Source of the DNA: Taklimakanibacter sp021828105
GTDB taxonomy: Bacteria; Pseudomonadota; Alphaproteobacteria; Rhizobiales; Aestuariivirgaceae
Direction of reading: 5' to 3'
Length of the DNA stretch: 64,000 nt
Assembly: GCA_021828105.1 (NCBI GenBank)
Contig: JAKATG010000030.1
Span: 14,464-78,463, forward strand
In this document: piece after piece, positions 25,120 to 33,938 of the stretch
How the letters are laid out: each line of letters opens with the position of its first letter
Position numbering within the stretch: the stretch's first letter is position 1
The notes under the pieces: generated by a model
Databases searched by the model: none
Told to the model about the DNA's origin: nothing
Seen by the model: the letters and a program-made list of their open reading frames with translations, nothing else
Translations under genes and position numbers: made by a program

Positions 25120-26739
25120 TTACTGCGCGTCTTTCGCGAAGATGTAGTCGTAGTTGACCGGAATATGGATCGGGTCGGTGAACAGGGACGGATCGCCGCC
25201 GAGCCGCGCCGAATGATAGGTGAAGCGCTTCTCGTTGAAGACCGGCGCCCAGGGAGCGTCCTTGAGCACTTCATCGAAGACGCCTTTCCATTCGCCGATG
25301 CGCTTCTCGCCTTCGTCCGCCTTCACCATGCCGTCGGCATTCTGGGCGCGCGCATCGAGTTCCTTGTTGCAGTATTTCGACCAGTTCCAGCCGCCTTCGA
25401 CGGCGCCGGCGCAGCCCAATATGCCGTAGTAGAAATTGGCGGGATCGGGGAAGTCGGCGATCCAGGCCATGCCGCCCGACCAGATCATCGGCGCCTTGCC
25501 GGAGCCGCCGGCGGCGATGACTTCGGCTTGCGCCAGCGAGCGGATATCGGCCTTGACGCCGATGGCGGCGAGGTCCTGCTGGATCGCTTGCGCGATGCGC
25601 GGATTGGGATCGACATTCATCGCATAGAGCTCGGTCGTGAAGCCGTCAGGCTGGCCCGCCTCGGCAAGGAGCTTCTTGGCCGCGTCCGGATCATAGGCAT
25701 AGCCCTTGTTGTCGGTATTGTAGCCCGGCATGGCGGGGGGCAGCGCCTGAACCGCCGGCACCGCACGGTTGTTGATGAGCCTGACGATGCGGTCCTTGTT
25801 GATCGCCATGTTGACCGCTTGCCTGACCTTCAGATTGTCGAAAGGCGGCTGCGTGACATTCATCGTCACATAGCCGGTCTGCAGCTGATCGCCGATGGCG
25901 ACGAGGTCCTTGTTGGCGGGATCGGCCATGATCTCGGCGAACTGGGCGGGCGGAATGCCGTCGCCGACGATATCGATCTCGCCGTTCTTGAGCCTGAGCA
26001 CCGCGACCGTCGGGTCCTGGCCGAACTCGAAGGTGAGCTTGTCGAGATAGGGCACCCCTTGGCGGAAATAGTCCTTGTTGCGCTCGAGCGCGATGCGCTG
26101 GCCCGGCACCCATTCGACGAATTTGAAGGCGCCGGTGCCGACCGGCTTCTTGCCCCAGTCGGCGCCCGCCTTCTCGACTTCCTCCTTGGGCACGACATAG
26201 GCGAAGTTGATCGCCATCAGATGCAGGAAGGTGGCGTCCGGCCGCGTCAGCGTGAAGGAGATGGTCTTGTCGTCGACGATGCGGATGCCGGTGAGCTCGG
26301 TGGCCTTGCCGCCGGCCAGCGCATCATAGCCCTCGATGGCGCTGAAATACCCGCCGCCCGGGCTCTGCGTCTTGGGATCGACGGCGCGCTCGAGCGAGTA
26401 TTTCACATCCGCCGGCGTCATCGGCCGGCCGTTGTGGAATTTGACCCCGTCCCTCAGCTTGAATGTGTAGGTGAGGCCGTCATCGGACACAGTGTAGCTT
26501 TCGGCGAGATCGGGCTCGAGTTCGGTGGTGCCGGGCTTGTAGTCCATGAGCCCGTCGAAGATAGACTTGATGACCGACCAGTTCTGCCAGTCATAGCCCA
26601 CTTGCGGGTCGAGGGTGGTGAGGTCGTTGTTGAAGGTGACGACCGCGGCACCGCCCTGTTTCGGGCTTTGCGCCAGGGCGGCAGGGGCGGTGGCCAGGAG
26701 GGCCAAGGCGGCGGCGGAGGCAATGAGGAAGCTACGCAT
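25120..26739 (-). CDS. ABC transporter substrate-binding protein, family 5 (peptide/nickel type)
   Basis: 539 residues. The signal peptide MRSFLIASAAALALLATAPAALA is followed by the SBP_bac_5 pattern: TLDPQ near the N-terminus, LEPDLAESYTVSDDGLTYTFKLRDGVKFHNGRPMTPADVKYSLER, and AVNMAINKDRIVRLI. It is periplasmic and delivers its ligand to the adjacent permeases. Family 5 proteins bind peptides, opines, nickel complexes or amides; the neighbouring amidase hints at an amide-like ligand. The 54-bp gap to the preceding permease is short enough for one transcript. Confidence 0.92.
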   Translation of the reverse strand: MRSFLIASAAALALLATAPAALAQSPKQGGAAVVTFNNDLTTLDPQVGYDWQNWSVIKSIFDGLMDYKPGTTELEPDLAESYTVSDDGLTYTFKLRDGVKFHNGRPMTPADVKYSLERAVDPKTQSPGGGYFSAIEGYDALAGGKATELTGIRIVDDKTISFTLTRPDATFLHLMAINFAYVVPKEEVEKAGADWGKKPVGTGAFKFVEWVPGQRIALERNKDYFRQGVPYLDKLTFEFGQDPTVAVLRLKNGEIDIVGDGIPPAQFAEIMADPANKDLVAIGDQLQTGYVTMNVTQPPFDNLKVRQAVNMAINKDRIVRLINNRAVPAVQALPPAMPGYNTDNKGYAYDPDAAKKLLAEAGQPDGFTTELYAMNVDPNPRIAQAIQQDLAAIGVKADIRSLAQAEVIAAGGSGKAPMIWSGGMAWIADFPDPANFYYGILGCAGAVEGGWNWSKYCNKELDARAQNADGMVKADEGEKRIGEWKGVFDEVLKDAPWAPVFNEKRFTYHSARLGGDPSLFTDPIHIPVNYDYIFAKDAQ

Positions 26740-26793
26740 GATCTATCTCCCAGGGGTTATTTTATATATGAACTAAATTCAGGAACCCGCATA

Positions 26794-27714
26794 TCAGCGC
26801 AAGCGGATGCGCGGGTCAATCAGGGGGGCGATAAGGTCGGCAATGAGGTTTCCGGCCACGATGAACAGGGCCGCGACCGTCGTCACCCCCATGATGATGG
26901 GGATGTCGAGCGACTGGATGGCCTGCCACATCAGCTGGCCGATGCCCGGCCAGCCGAAGACGTTTTCCACCACCACCACGCCCGACATGAAGATCCCGAC
27001 ATCGAGGCCGATCATGGCGATAACCGGCAGGATGGCATTGCGCAGGGCATGGACGAACATCACCCGTTTCTCGCTCATACCCTTGGCGCGCGCCGTCCTG
27101 ATATAGTCCTGGCGCATGATCTCGATCATCGAGGAGCGCATCATGCGCGAATACCAGCCGCCGCCGGCGAGCCCCAGGGTGACGGCGGGCAGGATCAGGT
27201 GGCTGAGCGAGCCATAGCCGCTCAACGGGAACCAGCCGAGCCGGTAGGCGAAGAAATAAAGGAGGCTGAGGCCCAGCACGAATTGCGGCGTCGAGACGGT
27301 GAGGAAGGAGAGCGTCATCGCCACCTTGTCGCCGGTCTGGCCGCGCCGCGCCGCGGCATAGAGGCCGGCCGGTATGCCGATCATGAGCTCGGCGATGATG
27401 GCGCCCAGCATCAGGAGAAGGGTGGCGGGGAGCCGCGACAGGATGAGGTCGCCGACCGCGCTCTTCCGCGCATAGGAGATGCCGAAGTCGCCTTGCGCCA
27501 GCCTTTGCACATAATGGGCATATTGCTCGACCAGCGGCCGATCGAGGCCGAGCCCAATGCGGATCTGCTCGCGCATTTCGGGCGTCGAATTGCGCCCGGC
27601 GATCATCGCCACCGGATCCGCCGGGATGATGAAGGTGAGGCAGAAGGTGACGATGGTGACGCCGATCAGGATGAGGGCGGAAGCCGACAGTCTTTTGGCC
27701 AGATAGGCGATCAT
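26794..27714 (-). CDS. ABC transporter permease (DppB-like)
   Basis: 306 residues from the ATG at 27714, whose first base is shared with the TGA of the preceding permease (TGATG). The longer frame to 28140 is an overlap artefact. The N-terminus MIAYLAKRLSASALILIGVTIVTFCLTFIIPADPV is typical of DppB. The EAA loop reads YIRTARAKGMSEKRVMFVHALRNAILP. It has six membrane helices and forms the channel with the DppC-like partner. Confidence 0.92.
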   Translation of the reverse strand: MIAYLAKRLSASALILIGVTIVTFCLTFIIPADPVAMIAGRNSTPEMREQIRIGLGLDRPLVEQYAHYVQRLAQGDFGISYARKSAVGDLILSRLPATLLLMLGAIIAELMIGIPAGLYAAARRGQTGDKVAMTLSFLTVSTPQFVLGLSLLYFFAYRLGWFPLSGYGSLSHLILPAVTLGLAGGGWYSRMMRSSMIEIMRQDYIRTARAKGMSEKRVMFVHALRNAILPVIAMIGLDVGIFMSGVVVVENVFGWPGIGQLMWQAIQSLDIPIIMGVTTVAALFIVAGNLIADLIAPLIDPRIRLR

Positions 27715-28565
27715 CAGCGCCGTCCCCTCTGGGTCGGATCGAGCGCGTCGCGCAGGCCATCGCCGGCGAGATTGAAGGCGAGCGCCACGATCAAAATCGC
27801 GGCGCCCGGAATGAAGACGAGCCAGGGCGCATTGAGGAAATAGGACTGGCTTTCGAAGATCATCATGCCCCAGGCGGGTGTCGGCGGCTGCACGCCGCGG
27901 CCGAGGAAGGACAGCATGGCTTCGAGCAGCACCGTGGTGGCGATGCCGAGCGTCGCATAGACGATGATGGTGGGCACGAGATGCGGGATCAGATGGCGCA
28001 GCACGATGCGCGGGGTCGAGGCGCCGAGCGCGCGGGCCGCCTCGATATATTCGCGCTCGGCGAGCGACGTCGTCTCGGTATAGATGACGCGCGCGATCTG
28101 CACCCAGTTGACGAGGGCGATGACGACGATGACGATCCACAGGCCGGGCTTCAGGATGGCGGCGAGCGCGATGGCCAGCAGCAGCGGCGGGAAGGCCATC
28201 ATCAGATCGGTGAAGCGCATGATGGTGGCGCCGAGGAATCCCCTTGCATAGCCGGCGATGACGCCGAGCAGCGTGCCGATCGCCACCGCTATGCCATTGG
28301 CGATAAGGCCGATCGTGAGCGAGGTACGCGCGCCATAAAGCAGGCGCGAGAGCTGGTCGCGACCATTGGTGTCGGTGCCGAACCAGAAGCGCTCATTGGG
28401 CGGCAAGGGGGCGCCTTCCAGGGTGAGCCCGTCGAAGAACTGCTCGGAGGGATCATAGGGCGCGATGACGGGCGCCAGCGCCGCGGCCAGGACGGCAAGA
28501 ACGATCACCAGGACGCCGAAGACGGCGACCCGGTCCTTGCTGAATCTCTTCCAGAAAGCCTGCAT
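27714..28565 (-). CDS. ABC transporter permease (DppC-like)
   Basis: 283 residues. The N-terminal helix (VAVFGVLVIVLAVLAAALAPVIAPYDP), the FWFGTDTNGRDQLSRLLYGAR motif and the loop YIEAARALGASTPRIVLRHLIPHL are diagnostic for DppC-type permeases. It is the first gene of the operon; the order C-B-binding protein-amidase-D-F is unusual, since the binding protein normally leads. About 190 bp separate it from the divergent TA pair; I saw no strong promoter there. Confidence 0.92.
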   Translation of the reverse strand: MQAFWKRFSKDRVAVFGVLVIVLAVLAAALAPVIAPYDPSEQFFDGLTLEGAPLPPNERFWFGTDTNGRDQLSRLLYGARTSLTIGLIANGIAVAIGTLLGVIAGYARGFLGATIMRFTDLMMAFPPLLLAIALAAILKPGLWIVIVVIALVNWVQIARVIYTETTSLAEREYIEAARALGASTPRIVLRHLIPHLVPTIIVYATLGIATTVLLEAMLSFLGRGVQPPTPAWGMMIFESQSYFLNAPWLVFIPGAAILIVALAFNLAGDGLRDALDPTQRGRR

Positions 28566-28756
28566 GAGTGCGCCGAGTGAGGCCGGAAGGTGTGACGGCT
28601 GTCAATAGGATGTTTCGGACGTTCCCTCTACGCACAGAAGCGGCAGCTCATTCCGCATTACCCTTGTCCCCAAGCTAAAGCAGGGCCGAGGGTAAAGGTC
28701 GCGGCCGTATTGCAAAAAGCGCTACGATGTCCTATGTCCTTGGCCGGAGGTTCACC

Positions 28757-29059
28757 ATGCCGCGGGCTGTAAAGCGCAAGGAATATCCGCTGTCCATGCG
28801 GCTGCCGGAAGCGGATATCGCTCTCATCGATCGCGCCGCGTCGCTCCGCGGCCGTTCGCGGACGGATTTCGTGCGGGATGCGGCGGTCCGCGCCGCGGAG
28901 ACGGTTCTCATGGAAGCCGCGCCCATTCGCATGAGCGCGTCGGGTTTCAAGTCCTTCATGGCGGCCTTGTCCGCGCCCGCCACCCCGGTTCCCGAGATGG
29001 TCGACACCCTTAGCCGCATAGCGCCCTGGGAGCGCAAGACTTCGAAAAGCGGGAACTAG
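28757..29059 (+). CDS. DUF1778 antitoxin (TacA-like)
   Basis: 100 residues from the ATG at 28757, with a GGAGG 6 bp upstream, which rules out the longer start at 28727. The N-terminal half KRKEYPLSMRLPEADIALIDRAASLRGRSRTDFVRDAAVRAAE is the ribbon-helix-helix DNA-binding domain of DUF1778. The C-terminal tail would wrap the toxin. It is followed two bases later by a GNAT gene, the classic TacA-TacT arrangement. It probably autorepresses the pair and neutralises the toxin. Confidence 0.9.
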   Translation: MPRAVKRKEYPLSMRLPEADIALIDRAASLRGRSRTDFVRDAAVRAAETVLMEAAPIRMSASGFKSFMAALSAPATPVPEMVDTLSRIAPWERKTSKSGN

Positions 29060-29061
29060 GC

Positions 29062-29571
29062 TTGGCGATCTCTGGTCCTGAGCCGTTGACCTCCGCTCAT
29101 GACCTCTCGGAGTTTTCCTGCGGCAAGCCGCTCCTCGATCACTGGCTCAAGACGCGCGCCTTGTCCAATCAAGAGAAAGGCTTCACGGCAGTCATTGTGG
29201 TTCACGCGGGTCTGAAGGTGATCGGCTATTACGGCCTATCTCCGACGGCGGTTGTGCCGGCAGTCTTGCCGCGCTCGATCCGTACTGGTCAGCCGCCCAA
29301 CCCGGTTCCCTGCCTCTTGCTCGGTCAGCTTGCGGTCGACATGAACTGGATCGGCAAGGGCATCGGCAGCGGATTGCTCAAGCACGCCTTGCATCGCTCT
29401 GTCGCCGCGGCGAACCTCGTTGGCGGGCGTGCTTTGGTCGTCAACGCCATCGACGCCGAAGCTGCCGATTTCTGGCGCCGCCGGGGCTTCGTTCCGTCGC
29501 GCGATGAGCCCTTCGTCCTGTTCCGATCCCTCCCTGATATCGCGGCATCGATCAGGGCGTCATCCGCGTAA
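29062..29571 (+). CDS. GNAT-family toxin (TacT-like) with Trp in place of the catalytic Tyr
   Basis: 169 residues from a TTG at 29062, two bases after the antitoxin stop. The TacT layout is clear: LSEFSCGKPLLDHWLKTRAL, GYYGLSP, and the acetyl-CoA loop GQLAVDMNWIGKGIGSGLL. TacT toxins acetylate aminoacyl-tRNA and block translation. In Salmonella TacT the catalytic Tyr140 lies in a NFYIHHGF segment; here the aligned segment is DFWRRRGF with Trp138 at that place. The toxin may therefore be inactive or use another residue. Alignment is by eye. Confidence 0.88.
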   Translation: MAISGPEPLTSAHDLSEFSCGKPLLDHWLKTRALSNQEKGFTAVIVVHAGLKVIGYYGLSPTAVVPAVLPRSIRTGQPPNPVPCLLLGQLAVDMNWIGKGIGSGLLKHALHRSVAAANLVGGRALVVNAIDAEAADFWRRRGFVPSRDEPFVLFRSLPDIAASIRASSA

Positions 29572-29586
29572 CGCAAGCCGTGAGCG

Positions 29587-31218
29587 CTACTGCAACCCGC
29601 GCAAAAAGGCGACGAGGCCCTGGGTCGAGCTGTCGTGGTCCGAGGCCTCGACCTTGCCTTCGATGACCGGCAGGAGGCCGGTCGCCAGCTCCTTGCCGAG
29701 CTCGACGCCCCATTGGTCGAAGGCGTTGATGTTCCAGATCGCCGCTTCGGTGAAGACGCGATGCTCGTAGAGCGCGATGAGCCGGCCGAGCGTCCGGGGA
29801 TCGAGCTTCTTGTAGGCGATGGTGATCGAGGGCCGGTTGCCGGTGAAGACCCGATGCGGCGCCACCCTCTCGGCTTCCGTTTCACTCTTGCCCTGATCGA
29901 GGAGCTGCTTCTTGGCCTCGGCAAAAGTGCGCCCGTGCATCAGGGCTTCCGATTGCGCCAGGCAGTTCGCCATCAGGAGGTCGTGATGGTGGGCGAGCGC
30001 CGGCTCATGCGATTGCGCCGCGATCAGGAATTCGACCGGGATCAGGCTGGTGCCCTGATGGATGAGCTGGAAGAAGGCATGCTGGCCATTGGTGCCGGGC
30101 TCGCCCCAGACAATGGGCCCCGTCTCGGTTTCGGCGCGCGTGCCGTCGCGCTCGACGCCCTTGCCGTTCGATTCCATGTCGAGCTGCTGCAGATAGGCCG
30201 GAAGCCGCGACAGGCGCTGGTCATAGGGGATGACCGCGCGGGTGGCGTAAGAGCAGATGTTACGGTGCCACACGCCCATGAGGCCGAGGGTGAGCGGCAG
30301 GTTCTGCTCCGGCGGAGCGGAGCGGAAATGCTCGTCAATGGCATGGGCGCCGTCGAGGAAATGGCCGAAATTCTCAGGCCCGATGGCGATCATCAAGGGC
30401 AGGCCGATCGCCGACCACACCGAATAGCGCCCGCCGACCCAGTCCCAGAAGCCGAATGTGCGTTCCTCGCCGATGCCGAAGGCCTTGACCTTGTCGAGCG
30501 CGGTCGAGATGGCGGCGAAATGCTTGGGCACCGCCGTCTCGCCCAGATGCTTGACGATCCATTCGCGCGCCGAATGCCCATTGGTCATGGTCTCGACGGT
30601 GGTGAAGGTCTTCGAGGCGATGAGGAACAGGGTTTTCGCCGGGTCGAGATTCTTCAGCGTGTCGGCGAGAGCCGCGCCGTCGATATTGGAGACGAAATGG
30701 AGCCGCGGTCCGTCATGATAGGGAGAGAGCGCCAAGGTCGTCATGGCGGGACCGAGATCGGAGCCGCCGATGCCGATATTGACCACATCGCTGATGCGCT
30801 TGCCGCTCGCGGTGGCGATGGCGCCGGACCGGACCCCGGTCGCAAAATCGCGCATCTGGGTGAGGACGCGATTGACGTCGGGCATCACATCCTTGCCGTC
30901 GACGCGGATCGGCCGATTGCCGCGGTTGCGCAGCGCGACATGCAGCACGGCGCGCCCTTCGGTGATGTTGATGGGCTCGCCCCCAAACATCTTGTCGCGA
31001 AGACCTATGACGTCGTTCGCTTGCGCCAGCTCATGCAGCAGCTTCATGGTCTCGGCCGTCACCGCGCATTTCGACCAGTCGAGCAGGAGATCGTCGAGAT
31101 GGAGCGAGAAGCGCTTGAAGCGCAGCGGGTCCTCGTCGAAGGCTTGCCGCATGTCGCGCAACGGTGCTTTCGCCCGATGCTGCAGCAGGGCATCGAAAGC
31201 GCGTTTTGAAACGGTCAT
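29587..31218 (-). CDS. pgi: Glucose-6-phosphate isomerase
   Basis: 543 residues. PGI signatures are present: VNIGIGGSDLGPAM, the second signature around FGFWDWVGGRYSVWSAIGLP, the catalytic Glu in GTNGQHAFFQLIHQG, and the C-terminal FDQWGVELGKELA with the active Lys. It interconverts glucose-6-phosphate and fructose-6-phosphate in the cytoplasm. The start lies 3 bp after the stop of the fructokinase-like gene; the two form a compact operon that feeds fructose into central metabolism. Confidence 0.97.
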   Translation of the reverse strand: MTVSKRAFDALLQHRAKAPLRDMRQAFDEDPLRFKRFSLHLDDLLLDWSKCAVTAETMKLLHELAQANDVIGLRDKMFGGEPINITEGRAVLHVALRNRGNRPIRVDGKDVMPDVNRVLTQMRDFATGVRSGAIATASGKRISDVVNIGIGGSDLGPAMTTLALSPYHDGPRLHFVSNIDGAALADTLKNLDPAKTLFLIASKTFTTVETMTNGHSAREWIVKHLGETAVPKHFAAISTALDKVKAFGIGEERTFGFWDWVGGRYSVWSAIGLPLMIAIGPENFGHFLDGAHAIDEHFRSAPPEQNLPLTLGLMGVWHRNICSYATRAVIPYDQRLSRLPAYLQQLDMESNGKGVERDGTRAETETGPIVWGEPGTNGQHAFFQLIHQGTSLIPVEFLIAAQSHEPALAHHHDLLMANCLAQSEALMHGRTFAEAKKQLLDQGKSETEAERVAPHRVFTGNRPSITIAYKKLDPRTLGRLIALYEHRVFTEAAIWNINAFDQWGVELGKELATGLLPVIEGKVEASDHDSSTQGLVAFLRGLQ

Positions 31219-31221
31219 ATA

Positions 31222-32148
31222 TTATCCTTTGAGTTCATGAGCCCAAGGTGGATCGGCGCCCGGCCGCGACACCGTCACCGCGGCCGCCTTTACGGCCAAC
31301 TTCAATGCCGCGACCACGCTCTCCTGGTCAAGTGCCGCGATGGCAGCCTTGCTGAGGCGGTCCGCTTTATGGAACGAGGCGAGGAGCCCGGCGGTGAAGG
31401 TGTCGCCGGCGCCGATCGTATCGGCGACCTTCACGGCGAGCCCCGGGACCTCGGCGCGAAATTCGCGTGTGAAAGCGACGGCGCCGTCCTTGCCGCGCGT
31501 CACCACCACGAGCTTGGCGCCGCGCTTGAGCCAGTCTTGCGCAAAAATCTCGAGGTTGGCGCCGGGCGCCAGCCAGGCGAGATCCTCATCGCTCATCTTG
31601 ACGAGATCGGACATGGCGACGATGCGTTCGACCCTTTTCCGGTGCCCCGCCCGGTCCTTGATGAGATTGGCGCGGATATTGGGATCGAAATGGATGACGC
31701 GCGTATGACATTCGCGCCGGCACAATTCCTCGAAGGCCGAGCCGCAGGGCTCGATCGCCAGAGGGAAGGAGCCGAGATGGAGGGCTGAAATCCTGTCGGG
31801 CAGCGCCGGCAGGTCTTCGGGTGCGAGCATCCGGCAAGCCGATCCCTCATCGATGAAGGAGTAGCGCGCCTGGTTGTCCTCGAGCTTGACGAAGGCGGCG
31901 ATGGTGTAGCGCTCCGAGACCGGGGCGAGCGAGATGTCGACATTGGCGGCGAGCATCGCCTTGCGCAATTCATCGCCGAAGAAGTCGCTCGACAGGCCGC
32001 CCAAGAAGGCTGCCGGGATGCCGAGCCGGCCCAGCGCTACGGCGGTGTTGAAGACCGACCCGCCGGTCTTGGGCACGAAGGCCGGCGTGCCGTCGGCGGT
32101 CAATCCGGGGATCAGGTCGGTGAGGGCTTCGCCGCAGCAGAGGATCAT
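31222..32148 (-). CDS. PfkB family sugar kinase, probable fructokinase
   Basis: 308 residues. The N-terminal CGEALTDLIPGL and GGSVFNTAVALGRLGIPAAFLGGLS segments and the C-terminal DTIGAGDTFTAGLLASF motif (about residues 243-259) define a PfkB kinase. Overall resemblance and coupling with pgi favour phosphorylation of fructose to fructose-6-phosphate. A ribokinase or another ketose kinase is less likely. It is divergent from the aldo-keto reductase gene, across a 104-bp gap. Confidence 0.88.
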   Translation of the reverse strand: MILCCGEALTDLIPGLTADGTPAFVPKTGGSVFNTAVALGRLGIPAAFLGGLSSDFFGDELRKAMLAANVDISLAPVSERYTIAAFVKLEDNQARYSFIDEGSACRMLAPEDLPALPDRISALHLGSFPLAIEPCGSAFEELCRRECHTRVIHFDPNIRANLIKDRAGHRKRVERIVAMSDLVKMSDEDLAWLAPGANLEIFAQDWLKRGAKLVVVTRGKDGAVAFTREFRAEVPGLAVKVADTIGAGDTFTAGLLASFHKADRLSKAAIAALDQESVVAALKLAVKAAAVTVSRPGADPPWAHELKG

Positions 32149-32252
32149 GCCGATCTCATAGCATATCCGCCTTGCCGTCCATCAGCTTTGCGTAAAATAC
32201 GCTGGCTCCTGGGAATTCTGTTGATTAAGGTGCCGTCACGGAGGCTTTGTGA

Positions 32253-33080
32253 ATGGGACGAGACGTCATGCAGACGGCCAATGGCATACCCCTTCTGGGC
32301 TATGGGACCTATCCGCTCACCGGGGCTGAATGCCGCGACGGTGTTGTCATGGCGCTCGATCTCGGGCTTCGCCATATCGACACGGCCCAGCTCTATGACA
32401 ATGAGAAGGATGTGGGCCAGGCGATCGCCAAATCCGGCGTCAAGCGGGAGGAGATCTTTCTCGTCACCAAGATCGCCCGCGACAATCTCGGCCGCCGGCA
32501 TTTCATCCATTCGCTGCAGGACAGCCTCGACAAGCTCGCCGTCGAGCAGGTCGACCTGCTGCTCATTCACTGGCCGCCCGATGAGGAGGACTTCGATTCC
32601 GCCATCGACTCGCTCTGCGTGGCGCAGGCCTCGGGGCTCGCCAAGGCGATCGGGGTCAGCAATTTCACCATTCCCCTGATGAAGCGGGCGGCCAAGCGCG
32701 CCACGCTGCCGCTCATCAACAACCAGGTCGAGTTCCATGCCTTGCTCGACCAGTCGCGCGTCCGCGCCGAGGCGAAAAAGCTCGGCATCGTGCTCTCGGC
32801 CTACAGCCCCTTGGGCCGCGGCGCCGTGCTCAGGGATCCGGCGGTCGTGGAGGTCGCACAGCGCCTCGGCCGTCCGCCCTCCGAGATCGCCTTGCGCTGG
32901 ATCGTCCAGCAAGGCGTCGTGGCTCTGCCGATGACGACGAAGCGCGACAATGCCAAGAGCAATATGCGGATCTTCGATTTCGAGCTGTCGGCGGCCGACA
33001 TGGCGACGCTCTCGGAGGCCTCCAAGCAGAACCGCCGGCTGATCTCGCCCACCGGCTGGGCGCCGAAATGGGATAAGTGA
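32253..33080 (+). CDS. Aldo/keto reductase (2,5-diketo-D-gluconate reductase-like)
   Basis: 275 residues; GGAGG lies about 9 bp upstream of ATG 32253. The AKR catalytic tetrad is visible in order: Asp and Tyr in HIDTAQLYDNE, Lys in LVTKIAR and His in LLIHWPPD. NADPH-binding VSNF and SPLG segments follow. It reduces aldehydes or ketoses in the cytoplasm. A TAAAAT element about 60 bp upstream may be its -10. Substrate is not deducible; the sugar-related neighbours suggest a sugar aldehyde or keto-acid. Confidence 0.92.
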   Translation: MGRDVMQTANGIPLLGYGTYPLTGAECRDGVVMALDLGLRHIDTAQLYDNEKDVGQAIAKSGVKREEIFLVTKIARDNLGRRHFIHSLQDSLDKLAVEQVDLLLIHWPPDEEDFDSAIDSLCVAQASGLAKAIGVSNFTIPLMKRAAKRATLPLINNQVEFHALLDQSRVRAEAKKLGIVLSAYSPLGRGAVLRDPAVVEVAQRLGRPPSEIALRWIVQQGVVALPMTTKRDNAKSNMRIFDFELSAADMATLSEASKQNRRLISPTGWAPKWDK

Positions 33081-33092
33081 CGGCGCGGTGCC

Positions 33093-33938
33093 TCAGCACA
33101 CCGTCCCTAGCCGCTCCTTGCAGACTTTGAGCGTCTCCTCGATCGGCCGCCGCCACCAATTGGCGGCCGAGAAGATCTCGACCTCGACGAGGCCGCGATA
33201 GCGGGCTTTCTCGACCATGGCGCGAATGGCCCTGATGTCGATGACACCGTCGCCCATCATGCCGCGGTCATTGAGCACGTCCTTGGTCTCGAGCAGCCAG
33301 TCGCAGACATGGAAGCCCAAGATGCGGCCCTTGGCGCGGTCGATGGCGCGCTCGAGCGCCGGATCCCACCAGATGTGATAGACATCGAGGCAGACACCGA
33401 GCATTTTTTCGGACGCCGGGGCGAGGCGGTCGCACAGATCGAGCGCCTCATCGATGGTCGAAAGACAGGAGCGGTCCGCCGCATAGACGGGGTGCAAGGG
33501 CTCGAGAGCGATTTTGACGCCATGCTCCCTGCCATGGACGACGAGCTCGGCCGTGGCTTCCGCCACTTGCCGGCGGGCGGCGGCGAGATCCTTGGAGCCG
33601 GGAGCGAGCCCGCCCACCACCATGACGAAATTCTCGGCGCCAAGAACGGACGCATCCGCGATCGCTCTCTTGTTGTCCTCGATGCTGGCGCGGAATTCCT
33701 TGACCGTCGCCGCCGGGATGAAGGTCGAGCGGCAATAGCCGGTCACTTTCAGCTTCGCATCGCGGATGAGAAGGGCAATGCGCTTCACGTCTTGGCCTTC
33801 GACCTCGCGCCGCCAAAGCGCGATGCCGCCGAAGCCGTGCCGCGCCACCGCCTCGATCACCTCGCCGATTGGCGCCGTGAAGCCCAGCGTCGCCGTGTTG
33901 ATGGCGCAGAGCTCCGGGTGGCCCGCGAGATCACGCAT
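33093..33938 (-). CDS. Sugar phosphate isomerase/epimerase (AP endonuclease family 2 fold)
   Basis: 281 residues from the ATG at 33938 (MRDLAGHPELCAINTATLG), which overlaps the DUF993 stop by 8 bp and matches the MRD start usual in this subfamily; 33950 is an alternative. The TIM-barrel pattern with metal ligands is visible: IALEPLHPVY (Glu, His), GVCLDVYHIWWD (Asp, His), GFHVCDWL (His) and VEVEIFS (Glu). It probably isomerises or epimerises a keto-sugar or inositol derivative together with the DUF993 and SDR products. Confidence 0.9.
   Translation of the reverse strand: MRDLAGHPELCAINTATLGFTAPIGEVIEAVARHGFGGIALWRREVEGQDVKRIALLIRDAKLKVTGYCRSTFIPAATVKEFRASIEDNKRAIADASVLGAENFVMVVGGLAPGSKDLAAARRQVAEATAELVVHGREHGVKIALEPLHPVYAADRSCLSTIDEALDLCDRLAPASEKMLGVCLDVYHIWWDPALERAIDRAKGRILGFHVCDWLLETKDVLNDRGMMGDGVIDIRAIRAMVEKARYRGLVEVEIFSAANWWRRPIEETLKVCKERLGTVC

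Noticed and set aside
25165..27843. An 892-codon open frame opposite the binding-protein and permease genes
   Set aside because: It runs across two well-supported genes on the other strand, is rich in Arg, Gly, His and Asp in low-complexity order, and has no recognisable domain.
29635..31209. A 524-codon open frame opposite pgi
   Set aside because: pgi is unambiguous from its signatures, and the antisense translation has no domain.
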